The translations under genes were made by a program, and so were the position numbers. The notes below the pieces were generated by a model. The model saw nothing but the letters and a program-made list of their open reading frames with translations, did not search any database and was not told the origin of the DNA. This document shows positions 9,901 through 17,534 of a stretch of 64,000 bases of DNA, one piece after another. Numbering within the stretch: the stretch's first letter is position 1; each line of letters starts with the position of its first letter. Source of the DNA: Bacteroides sp. GM023 (GTDB lineage: Bacteria > Bacteroidota > Bacteroidia > Bacteroidales > Bacteroidaceae); contig NZ_JAAXGE010000002.1 of the NCBI RefSeq assembly GCF_014750685.1, positions 558,001-622,000 of the forward strand, written 5' to 3'.

Positions 9901-10202
9901 CCCGTACCAACCAGGCAGGCAAATATCCCCGCCTCACCTACGGAACGACCTATAACAACCGAATCCAAAGTGACTGGAACGAATACCGCGGCGATTACTT
10001 CAAACTGAAGAATATCCAAGTCGGCTATACATTGCCGCAACGAATCTCCAACAAGTTCTTTGTCAACAAGCTCCGCGCCTTTGTGTCAATGGACAATATC
10101 CTGACGATAACGAGCTATCCGGGACTCGACCCGGAGATAGGAACGGCCATCGGCTATCCATTGATGCGTCAGATTTCTTTTGGCGGGCAGATTACCTTTT
10201 AA
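6930..10202 (+). CDS. SusC-like TonB-dependent outer-membrane transporter
   Basis: This 1090-residue SusC/RagA-family beta-barrel imports oligosaccharides across the outer membrane with energy from TonB-ExbBD. The signal peptide ends at VVWAQ (about residue 24). A carboxypeptidase-regulatory-like domain (about 28-100) follows, then the family hallmark DEVVVIGYGTQKK (about 106-118), the plug (about 120-230, with VLKDAASTAIYGTRAANGV) and the barrel ending in the terminal aromatic ITF. It lacks an N-terminal STN signalling domain, which fits control by the adjacent HTCS rather than by a sigma/anti-sigma pair. The second SusC of this window (41061-44522) does have one. It is the first gene of a seven-gene plus-strand operon, and its SusD partner starts 29 bases downstream. 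Confidence 0.97.
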   Translation: MKKKHYLLFLLASLFLLTDVVWAQTSVTVSGVVTDENGETLPGVSVVEAGTTNGVLTDLSGHYTLKTTSAKPSISFSYIGYETATLLLNGRTKLDVQMKVETKVLDEVVVIGYGTQKKVNLTGSVTSINFADQTEGRPIMSVSSALSGLAAGMNVTQGSGQPGSDGATIRVRGNGTFNTNSPLVLVDGIEWSMDNVNPNDIESISVLKDAASTAIYGTRAANGVILITTKSGKGKPQISYSYSGVVQMPYNKLSFVSDYARYMELVNEASENVDTKGIFSQESIDRWRSASADPYGLNEYGVPNYVAYPNTDWFDEVFDTGFSQEHNLSVSGSSEKVKYMLSLGYLDNQGVMNRWNLDSSTQKINFRTNLEAKIVKWLTVGTRLYGQKQDYGMANISNGFKYLYQTTPGVYPGEPNYWGRAALASEESSNANNIFGQMAGATGFNTVWRLNASVYGIISPYKGLNIEGTFNYSPTFTDRSSYSRQNGYWDYVTDQRVSESALENASITNTSARTWRQSAEILVRYNTTIKKDHDLGALLGYSAQEYYSKSFAVSRKGATDWTLNELSTYETLVSSSSSSPAKWGLISYFGRVNYGYKGRYLFEANLRADASSRFGVNQRWGYFPSFSGGWRISEESFMQPTKDYLSSLKLRVSWGKTGNNSTGNYDWQANYATGNVVIDGEGTKGLVRKKLSNDKLHWESTATTDIGLDFGFFNNRLTGEIDYYNKYTSDILYHPELYLSMGVVESAPENLGEVRNRGMEFTLNWNDRIGKDFEYRIGVNFSFNANKVMKFKGKLQKYWTYDAEGNKVSYVNNFSDVAESGFSGYISEGRQLGETYMYKVYRGSGEGYTGGAVDIHAGPKDGMIRTKEDMVWVQAMIDSGYSFGGMKTIAKDQLWYGDILYADSNEDMNYGDTNDRDFSGHTSVPKYNLGFNCAFSYKNFDFSMLWAGAFGHYLNWNTDYYNSTLVSHGYGIIEHIADNHYFFDPSNPEDSRTNQAGKYPRLTYGTTYNNRIQSDWNEYRGDYFKLKNIQVGYTLPQRISNKFFVNKLRAFVSMDNILTITSYPGLDPEIGTAIGYPLMRQISFGGQITF

Positions 10203-10231
10203 CGATGTAGAATTAAAAAACAGAATCTGAT

Positions 10232-12043
10232 ATGAAAAAGATATTAATGATTTTAACGATGGCTTTGGCCGCCACTTCCTGCATGGATATTCTCGATGTG
10301 GCTCCCGAAGACCAGATAGCGAGTGAGAACATGTGGACGACGGAGGAACTTGCCGACAAAGGGATGGCAGGGCTTTACTATCCGTTCTATGCCACACAGC
10401 TTTCTTCCACCCAGCTCCGCCGTGCCGACGGACTGAACCGACAAGGTATCGAAGCGATGGGCTTTGCCACCGATTATTATTCAAACAACTATCCGGTGGA
10501 ACTGCTTTCGTTGGCTACCAAACCCGCCAATGACTTCCAGGTGTGGTATGAGTGGAAATTCTGCTATACCATCATCCATGCGTGCAACGACGCGATTGCC
10601 AATCTTCATAAGGCAGGTATGTCCGCGTCCAAACTGGCGCGTTACCAGTGCGAAGCCCATTTCCTGCGTGCCTGGGCATACCACCGTCTGAATATGCTCT
10701 ATCAGGGTGTCCCCATCTACCTCGAACCTATCAATAATGAGGATTGTACCCTTGGTCAGTCGTCAGCCGATGATGTATGGCAAGTAATCCTGGACGACCT
10801 GACCTATTGCATCAACACCCCTGACTTCCCGGACAACACCTTGAGCGAGAACTACGGCCGTCCTTCAAAGGGCGCGGCTTATGCGCTGCGCGGCATGGTA
10901 TATATGTGGAAGAAACAATACAAGGAAGCATGCAGCGACTTCAAAGCGGTGGAAACTTGTGGCTACGGACTGTGGACGGGCGAATATGCCGACTTTTTCA
11001 TCTATGAGAACGAAAAGGATAAGGAAATGATTTTCCCGCTTCAGTTCAGCGAAGAGACGGGCTATTGTGATAATATGCAGCAAATGACAGGCGCACGTGA
11101 TACGTATGACGGCTGGACAGAGATAAAACCTTCCGCAGACTTTGTGGACTATTATAAGAATGCCGACGGCTCGGACTTCAAATGGTCGGAAGTGGACGGA
11201 CTGGAAGACTGGGACTTGCTGACTCCGCAACAGCGTGAGATTTTCTTCTGCCGTGACGGACTGGAATCCATGTCTTCCCAAAAGACCGCGCTTATCAAGC
11301 GGGTAGGCGAAGATGTGTATCAGAAATATTATCTGAACAGCGGCAATGAAGCGCGTATCAAAAAGGCGTATGACAACCGCGACCCGCGTCTGCAACAAAC
11401 GGTAGTCACCCCTTACGTCCCGGTAGACTGCTACAAGCCTAATTATGCCGGAGACGCCAATCAGATAGGCAAGCAAGCCCGCTGGCCGCTGAAAGAGCAG
11501 GGAACGAATGGCGGAGACTTCTGGTTGGACAAGCGTACTTCGGCTTTCTATTGCTACCGCAAGTACAACGAGTTCGAGAAAGGACGTCTTATCAGCCGTA
11601 GCCGTTGCCATACGGACTGGCCGTTGATTCGCTATACGGACGTACTGTTGCAGTATGCGGAAGCATTGGCGCAGACCGATGAAATCGGAGAAGCCATCCG
11701 CCTGGTGAATAAAGTACGTACCCGCGCCCATATGCCTGCACTGACAGAAGGCGGTAGCGGTGCGTGCGCAGTGAACGGAAAGGAAGATATGATTGAAAGA
11801 GTGCGCTACGAACGCCGCGTGGAACTTTGCCTGGAAGGTATCAACTTCTTCGACGAAGTACGTTGGGGAACGTATAAAGCAACCAAATTCCAGGGAAAAG
11901 ACGTGAATGGCGGTAAGTCCTGGTGGGGCGATATGGTAGAATATAACTGGTATTACACCGATTATATATGGCCGTGGACTGCTCCTATCAGCGAGACACA
12001 GAAGAACCCGAACTTGACTAAACGCAGCGGTTGGGCTTATTAA
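10232..12043 (+). CDS. SusD-like surface glycan-binding lipoprotein
   Basis: This 603-residue SusD/RagB-family protein acts as the lid of the SusC transporter and captures glycan at the cell surface. The lipobox is AATSC with Cys17, followed by MDILDVAPEDQ. The fold is seen in the N-terminal TPR-like helices (QCEAHFLRAWAYHRLNMLY, about residues 146-164) and the C-terminal PLIRYTDVLLQYAEALAQ and ERRVELCLEGINFFDEVRWG segments typical of the family. It is slightly longer than average. It sits directly between SusC and the first lyase, and these genes are almost certainly co-transcribed. Confidence 0.96.
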   Translation: MKKILMILTMALAATSCMDILDVAPEDQIASENMWTTEELADKGMAGLYYPFYATQLSSTQLRRADGLNRQGIEAMGFATDYYSNNYPVELLSLATKPANDFQVWYEWKFCYTIIHACNDAIANLHKAGMSASKLARYQCEAHFLRAWAYHRLNMLYQGVPIYLEPINNEDCTLGQSSADDVWQVILDDLTYCINTPDFPDNTLSENYGRPSKGAAYALRGMVYMWKKQYKEACSDFKAVETCGYGLWTGEYADFFIYENEKDKEMIFPLQFSEETGYCDNMQQMTGARDTYDGWTEIKPSADFVDYYKNADGSDFKWSEVDGLEDWDLLTPQQREIFFCRDGLESMSSQKTALIKRVGEDVYQKYYLNSGNEARIKKAYDNRDPRLQQTVVTPYVPVDCYKPNYAGDANQIGKQARWPLKEQGTNGGDFWLDKRTSAFYCYRKYNEFEKGRLISRSRCHTDWPLIRYTDVLLQYAEALAQTDEIGEAIRLVNKVRTRAHMPALTEGGSGACAVNGKEDMIERVRYERRVELCLEGINFFDEVRWGTYKATKFQGKDVNGGKSWWGDMVEYNWYYTDYIWPWTAPISETQKNPNLTKRSGWAY

Positions 12044-12063
12044 TCAGCTAGAAAAGAAGATAG

Positions 12064-13878
12064 ATGAAGAAGATACTTTTATTATTACTCATGGTTGTGT
12101 CCGGTTACACAAGTGTATTTGCGCAGCAGTTTGATTATGACAAAATAGCGCCCCATCCCCGGTTGTTATTGCCGAAGGGGGGCGAAGAATCAGTCAGGCA
12201 GGCGATGGCGGAATATCCGCCGCTGGCTGCTGTTCACCGGCGGATTATGAAACTCTGCGACCGGACACTTACAGAACAACCTGTGGAACGTATCATGGAA
12301 GGCAAGCGCCTGCTGGCGATTTCGCGCATCGCGCTGAAGCGTATCTACTACCTGTCCTATGCATACCGCATGACGGGAGACGTGAGATACGCCCATCGTG
12401 CCGAACAGGAGATGCTGGCTGTCAGCCGTTTCACGGACTGGAATCCTACCCACTTCCTGGATGTGGGCGAGATGGTAATGGCATTGGCTATCGGCTATGA
12501 CTGGCTGTATGACTCTTTGCAGCCCGAAACCCGCCGGATAGTGCGCGAAGCCATCGTAGAGAAAGGATTCGATGAGGCGAAGAACACCCGCCATGCCTGG
12601 TTCTATACAGCCAAGAACAACTGGAACTCCGTATGTAACAGCGGACTGGCGTATGGTGCGCTGGCTCTCTTTGAGGAGATTCCCGAAGTGTCGAAAGGAA
12701 TTATCGAGAAGTGTATGGCGACAAATCCGAAAGCGATGGTAGGTTATGGCCCCGACGGCGGTTATCCCGAAGGGTTCGGATATTGGGGGTACGGGACAAG
12801 TTTTCAGGTAATGCTCATTGCTGCGCTCGAAAGTGCTTTCGGCACAGACAATGGGCTCTCCCAAGCCCCCGGCTTTATGGAGTCCGCCCGCTTCATGCAG
12901 TACATGACGGCTCCCGGTGGAGATTGCTTCTGCTTCTCCGATTCTCCGGTAGAGGCGGAGTGCAATATGATGATGTTTTGGTTTGCGGGGAAGGAGAAAG
13001 ACCTCTCTTTGCTGTGGATTGAACGTCAGTATCTCGACCGGCCGGAAATGCAGTTTGCCGAAGACAGGCTGTTGCCCAGCCTGATGGTTTTCGGTTCGCA
13101 GCTCGATTTGAAGAATATCAGCCGTCCCAAAAAGAACTTCTGGTTCAGCCGCGGCGATACGCCTGTATTTATCTATCGTGGCGGATGGGATAGGACGGAA
13201 GATACCTATTTGGGTGTGAAAGGCGGTTCGCCTTCCACTTCGCACGCACACATGGATGCCGGTTCGTTTATCTTCGAGAGAGACGGCGTGCGCTGGGCGA
13301 TGGACTTGGGCATGCAGAGCTATATCACGCTCGAAAGCAAGGGAGTGGACTTGTGGAACATGTCGCAGAACGGACAACGGTGGGAAGTGTTCCGACTAAG
13401 CAATATAGCGCACAACACGCTGACGATAAATGGTGAACGGCATCTTGTAGAGAGCAATGCTCCGATTACCCGTACTTTCGAGTCGAAGAAGCGGAAAGGG
13501 GCGGAAGTAGACCTGTCGAGCGTATTTGCCAACAGCGTGAATAAGGCCGTTCGCACGGTGATGCTGGATAAGAAAGATAACCTGGAAGTGACAGACCGCT
13601 TGGAGACGGGCGACAAGGAAGCTGCCGTGTCCTGGATTATGGTAACTCCCGCCGATGCCAGGATTGTAGGCAAAAACCGGATTGAGCTGACAAAAGACGG
13701 TCAGCGGATGCTGCTGATAGCGGAAACGGACACGGAAGCGGAGATGAAGATTTGGTCGAACGTCCCCCCGCACGAGTATGATTTCCGCAATCCGGGAACG
13801 CTTCGCGTGGGCTTTGAAACCGTGATTCCCGCCAACCGTACCTCGCAACTGAAAGTACGGCTTATTCCTTTGAAGTAA
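12064..13878 (+). CDS. Heparinase II/III-fold polysaccharide lyase, secreted (lyase 1)
   Basis: This 604-residue protein has an alpha/alpha-toroid N-terminal half and a heparinase II/III-like C-terminal beta-sandwich (PF07940). Enzymes of this fold cleave uronic-acid glycosidic bonds by beta-elimination, leaving a 4,5-unsaturated uronate. It has a signal peptide ending VFAQ (about residue 21) and no lipobox, so it should be periplasmic. Likely catalytic or binding blocks are KNNWNSVCNSG (184-194), DGGYPEGFGYWGYGT (231-245), TSHAHMDAGSF (His394, His396) and IAHNTLTING (His450). It is paralogous to the next gene with the same block order. It lacks the extra domains of classical heparinases, so the CAZy family is not assigned. 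A periplasmic exo-type or finishing role is inferred. Confidence 0.85.
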   Translation: MKKILLLLLMVVSGYTSVFAQQFDYDKIAPHPRLLLPKGGEESVRQAMAEYPPLAAVHRRIMKLCDRTLTEQPVERIMEGKRLLAISRIALKRIYYLSYAYRMTGDVRYAHRAEQEMLAVSRFTDWNPTHFLDVGEMVMALAIGYDWLYDSLQPETRRIVREAIVEKGFDEAKNTRHAWFYTAKNNWNSVCNSGLAYGALALFEEIPEVSKGIIEKCMATNPKAMVGYGPDGGYPEGFGYWGYGTSFQVMLIAALESAFGTDNGLSQAPGFMESARFMQYMTAPGGDCFCFSDSPVEAECNMMMFWFAGKEKDLSLLWIERQYLDRPEMQFAEDRLLPSLMVFGSQLDLKNISRPKKNFWFSRGDTPVFIYRGGWDRTEDTYLGVKGGSPSTSHAHMDAGSFIFERDGVRWAMDLGMQSYITLESKGVDLWNMSQNGQRWEVFRLSNIAHNTLTINGERHLVESNAPITRTFESKKRKGAEVDLSSVFANSVNKAVRTVMLDKKDNLEVTDRLETGDKEAAVSWIMVTPADARIVGKNRIELTKDGQRMLLIAETDTEAEMKIWSNVPPHEYDFRNPGTLRVGFETVIPANRTSQLKVRLIPLK

Positions 13879-13899
13879 TACAAATAAATTCATTGAACC

Positions 13900-15837
13900 A
13901 TGAAAACGATTCTTTTTAAAACAATCATCATAGCTTTCTTTGTAGGGATGACCGCCGGTTGTTCCGACGAAGACGAGAACAGATTCCGTCCGGGTTCCAC
14001 CCATGAAAAACCGAACCCCACGGAGCCCGAAGGCGGACTGGATTTCTCCAAACTGACTGCGGACAATCATCCCCGCCTGTTGATGAACGATGAGGCTTTC
14101 ACCGCGCTGAAGGCGAAAGTAAATGCCAATACGAGCGCTAACCTGACTTTGCTTCACAACACCATCATGGGCGTATGCAATAGCAAGGGGATGAACGCGG
14201 CAGACCTTGTATATAAGCTGGATGCCAGCAATAAGCGTATCCTCGACGTATCCCGTGATGCCCTGCTGCGTATTTTCACTTGTGCCTACGCTTACCGCAT
14301 GACGGGCGACGCAAAGTATCTGACGAAAGCGGAAAAGGATATAAACGCCGTCTGCAACTTCCCCGACTGGAACTCCAAGCGCCACTTTCTCGATGTAGGT
14401 GAAATGGCAACGGCTGTCGCCTTCGGCTATGACTGGCTTTATAACGAACTCAGCGCAGCCACCCGCACGAAAGCAGCGAACGCCCTGCTGAAATTTGCTT
14501 TCCAGCAGGCGCAGGAGAAGAACTGGAACCTGAACTTCTACGAAGCGACCAACAACTGGAACCAGGTTTGCAACGGCGGACTGGTCTGCGCGGCACTGGC
14601 TTCTTATGAGAACAACCCTTCGGAAGCGAAAGACATGATTGAAAAGGCGCTCGAATCGAACAAGCCGGCCTTGGAAGTGATGTATTCCCCCGATGGAAAC
14701 TATCCCGAAGGCAGTGGCTACTGGTGCTACGGAACGCTGTATCAGGTATTGATGCTCGCCGCCCTTGACAGCACGCTAGGCACGGACAACGGACTTTCCT
14801 CTATTCCGGGATTCTCAAAGACAGCGGAATATATGTTGTATATGACAGGACTTAACAGCAAGTTCTTCAATTATTCGGACTGTGCCCCTTCTTCTACGGC
14901 GGCGCTGGCTTCGTGGTGGTTTGCCGATAAATACAATAATCCGTCATTGCTCTACAATGAACTGAAGATGCTGAAGAACGGTGAATATGCTTCCTGTGCC
15001 GAAAACCGCTTGCTGCCGATGATTATGGCTTTCGCCAATAATCTGAACCTGGACGCGGTTTCCGCCCCTTCCAATAAGCTGTGGAGCGGAAAAGGGGAAA
15101 CTCCCGTTGTGATGGTACATACGGACTGGACGTACACCGATACGGATAAGTATCTCGGCATCAAAGGCGGTATGGCAGGTTCGAGCCACGGACATATGGA
15201 TGCAGGCTCATTCGTGTACGATGCGTATGGAGTGCGTTGGTCGATGGATTTCGGCTTGCAGAGTTATACTACTCTCGAGTCGGTACTGGCAGGCTTGGGC
15301 GGTAACCTTTGGGATATGGGGCAGAACTCGATGCGCTGGGATGTTTTCCGGTTGAACAACCTGAATCATAGTACCATCTCCATCAATGATGCCCGTCACC
15401 GGGTAGGCGGCGCGGCTACTTTGACCTCTACGATTAATACGGCAACGGAGCTCGGAGCTATCTTCAACCTGACGGACGTCGTATCCGACCAGGCTGCATC
15501 CGCCACCCGCACCGTGAAAATCGTAAACGACGAAAACCTGGTAGTGATAGATGAAATAAAGGCACGCACGGATAAATCGGCAAAAGTGCGCTGGTGTATG
15601 GTGACTCCCGCCGTTCCTACCGTAGAATCAAACCGGATTGTGCTGACAAACGGAAGCAAAGTGATGTATCTCACCGCCAGCGGAACCGTGAAGCCCAGTT
15701 ACAAAACCTGGAGCACCACGAGTGAAAACTCCTACGACCAGGCCAATCCGGGCACTTACATGGTTGGCTTTGAAGCAACTGTCACAGCCAATCAGACTGC
15801 TTCGTTTACCACTACCCTCACCCCCAAACAAAATTGA
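13900..15837 (+). CDS. Heparinase II/III-fold polysaccharide lyase, lipoprotein (lyase 2)
   Basis: This 645-residue paralogue of the preceding gene lies 21 bases downstream. It is a lipoprotein: MTAGC with Cys21, followed by SDEDEN. A serine plus acidic run at this place resembles the lipoprotein export signal described for Bacteroidetes surface lipoproteins, so surface display is predicted. Matching blocks are ATNNWNQVCNGG (216-227), DGNYPEGSGYWCYGT (265-279), SSHGHMDAGSF (His430, His432) and LNHSTISIND (His490). The last block has HST where lyase 1 has HNT. A surface endo-lyase feeding SusCD is a reasonable reading, with lyase 1 finishing in the periplasm. The polysaccharide substrate is not determined by sequence. 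Confidence 0.85.
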   Translation: MKTILFKTIIIAFFVGMTAGCSDEDENRFRPGSTHEKPNPTEPEGGLDFSKLTADNHPRLLMNDEAFTALKAKVNANTSANLTLLHNTIMGVCNSKGMNAADLVYKLDASNKRILDVSRDALLRIFTCAYAYRMTGDAKYLTKAEKDINAVCNFPDWNSKRHFLDVGEMATAVAFGYDWLYNELSAATRTKAANALLKFAFQQAQEKNWNLNFYEATNNWNQVCNGGLVCAALASYENNPSEAKDMIEKALESNKPALEVMYSPDGNYPEGSGYWCYGTLYQVLMLAALDSTLGTDNGLSSIPGFSKTAEYMLYMTGLNSKFFNYSDCAPSSTAALASWWFADKYNNPSLLYNELKMLKNGEYASCAENRLLPMIMAFANNLNLDAVSAPSNKLWSGKGETPVVMVHTDWTYTDTDKYLGIKGGMAGSSHGHMDAGSFVYDAYGVRWSMDFGLQSYTTLESVLAGLGGNLWDMGQNSMRWDVFRLNNLNHSTISINDARHRVGGAATLTSTINTATELGAIFNLTDVVSDQAASATRTVKIVNDENLVVIDEIKARTDKSAKVRWCMVTPAVPTVESNRIVLTNGSKVMYLTASGTVKPSYKTWSTTSENSYDQANPGTYMVGFEATVTANQTASFTTTLTPKQN

Positions 15838-15845
15838 TTGAACGT

Positions 15846-17027
15846 ATGAGAATCTTATTATTATCTATACTTGGACTTTTGACATTGGCTTCCTGTTCCA
15901 AACAGGAGTCGATGGAAGCATTGATTGACCGTGTGTTTTCCGTTGCGGAGCAGCAGTACATACATATGGATACCCGTCTGACAGAAAAGACGCTTCCCCG
16001 CACCCTCTCCGCCGACGGCGAGTTCGTGCCTTCGAATATCTATTGGTGGTGCAGCGGGTTCTATCCCGGCTCCCTGTGGTATATCTACGAATATACGGGC
16101 AATGAGCAAGTGAAAGCACTTGCCGAAAAGAATACGCTGAAATTGGACTCCATACAATATGTGACCAGAGACCATGATGTCGGCTTCCAGTTGAATTGCA
16201 GTTACGGGAATGGTTTCCGGCTGACGGGCAACGAGGCTTATAAACAGGTGCTCTACCAGGGAGCCAAATCCCTTTCTACCCGCTTCAACCCTACTGCCGG
16301 AGTGATTCGTAGCTGGGACTTTGTGCGCAAGGGTTGTGACTGGAAGTTTCCGGTGATTATCGACAATATGATGAATCTGGAATTATTGCTCTCCATGTCG
16401 AAAGCCTATGCCGACGACGTATTGCAGAATATTGCCTGTACGCATGCCAATACGACTATCCAGCATCATTTCCGGGATGATTATTCCACGTATCATCTGG
16501 TGGACTATGATCCCGAAACCGGACAGGTGCGCGGCAACCAGACCGTGCAGGGATTCTCGGACGATTCTTCCTGGAGTCGCGGACAAGCCTGGGCTTTGTA
16601 TAGCTATACGATGATGTTCCGCCTGACCGGTTATCAGAATTACCTGTTGCAGGCCGGGCATATTGCCGATTTACTGATTCGCCGTCTGCCTGCCGACGGT
16701 ATTCCTTACTGGGATTTTGATGCTCCGGTAGACGGGCAGACTTACCGGGATGCTTCCGCCGCGGCTATCATGGCTTCCGCCTTTATCGAACTAAGCCGTT
16801 ATATCCCCGGAACGGAAGCGAAAGAGTCTTATCTGGCAATGGCGGAAAAGCAGCTCCGCACGCTTGCTTCAAAAGAATATTTGGCAGAGACGGATACCAA
16901 CGGGAATTTCATCCTGAAGCACAGTGTCGGCGCACTGCCTGATAAGAGCGAAGTGGATGTCCCCCTGACCTATGCCGATTATTACTTTTTAGAAGCATTA
17001 CTGCGGTATAAGAATCTACAAAAATAA
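15846..17027 (+). CDS. GH88 unsaturated glucuronyl hydrolase
   Basis: This 393-residue lipoprotein (LASC, Cys17) is of the GH88 unsaturated beta-glucuronyl hydrolase family. These enzymes hydrate the 4,5 double bond of the uronate left by a lyase and release it as a keto-sugar. The two aspartates of the family are placed at Asp111 (TRDHDVGFQ) and Asp173 (VIIDNMMNLE). Further family blocks are WSRGQAWALYSYTMM and DASAAAIMASAFIEL. The start is taken at ATG 15846 because the frame can only be extended to a TTG overlapping the previous stop. With no acidic run after the cysteine it probably stays periplasmic. It is the best clue to the PUL substrate: a glycan that yields unsaturated glucuronic acid ends. 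Confidence 0.93.
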   Translation: MRILLLSILGLLTLASCSKQESMEALIDRVFSVAEQQYIHMDTRLTEKTLPRTLSADGEFVPSNIYWWCSGFYPGSLWYIYEYTGNEQVKALAEKNTLKLDSIQYVTRDHDVGFQLNCSYGNGFRLTGNEAYKQVLYQGAKSLSTRFNPTAGVIRSWDFVRKGCDWKFPVIIDNMMNLELLLSMSKAYADDVLQNIACTHANTTIQHHFRDDYSTYHLVDYDPETGQVRGNQTVQGFSDDSSWSRGQAWALYSYTMMFRLTGYQNYLLQAGHIADLLIRRLPADGIPYWDFDAPVDGQTYRDASAAAIMASAFIELSRYIPGTEAKESYLAMAEKQLRTLASKEYLAETDTNGNFILKHSVGALPDKSEVDVPLTYADYYFLEALLRYKNLQK

Positions 17028-17038
17028 AACTAATACAT

Positions 17039-17512
17039 ATGATTATGAAGAACTTATATATAAGAATGGCATTTGTCTCCGTATTACTGCTGGCAATTGC
17101 CGCCTGCTCGGACAAGGATGACTCGGCACCGCGTGTCATTCCTACCATGACCCTGACTGTTTCGGAGGTTGTTGACAATACGGCTCTGATTGCTTCCGAA
17201 CAAAAGACGGGAACGACTTTCGGAGCGAAAGTGCTTGAGTTTTATCCGGTAGCTGACATTGGCTTTGACTATAACATTGAAGTGAAACTGGTGAAATTCG
17301 TAGAAGAGAACGGAGTGCCTGTATCTCTGCCTTACACCCGTAAGATAGCCGAAGGGCTACGCCCGGGAGTCAACTATATCACTGCCATCATCGCCTACAA
17401 TGACGAAGGACGTGCCGTGTGTTCCGCTTTTCAGACCTGGAAGGCATCAGGAACGGAAGGTGCATGGAGCGATGGCGGTTCCGCGGGTGATTTGGACGAG
17501 AATGAGTGGTAA
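17039..17512 (+). CDS. Small putative surface lipoprotein of the PUL
   Basis: This 157-residue lipoprotein (AIAAC, Cys23, followed by SDKDD) has an acidic export-like motif that suggests display on the outer face. The body looks like one beta-sandwich of fibronectin type III kind (SEVVDNTALI at the front, LRPGVNYITAIIAYNDEGRAV at the back). The acidic tail reads DLDENEW. No enzyme motif is visible. Its place after SusCD and the enzymes matches that of SusE/F-like surface glycan-binding proteins, so a binding or scaffolding role is inferred by position only. Starts at 17039 or 17045 are both possible. Confidence 0.7.
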   Translation: MIMKNLYIRMAFVSVLLLAIAACSDKDDSAPRVIPTMTLTVSEVVDNTALIASEQKTGTTFGAKVLEFYPVADIGFDYNIEVKLVKFVEENGVPVSLPYTRKIAEGLRPGVNYITAIIAYNDEGRAVCSAFQTWKASGTEGAWSDGGSAGDLDENEW

Positions 17513-17534
17513 AGGAAGGATGTAACTCTAAAGA

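Noticed and set aside
8886..10040. Minus-strand frame of 384 codons inside SusC
   Set aside because: Shadow of the SusC coding frame; low-information translation, no start context.
12190..13377. Minus-strand frame of 395 codons inside lyase 1
   Set aside because: Antisense to an intact, motif-bearing enzyme gene.
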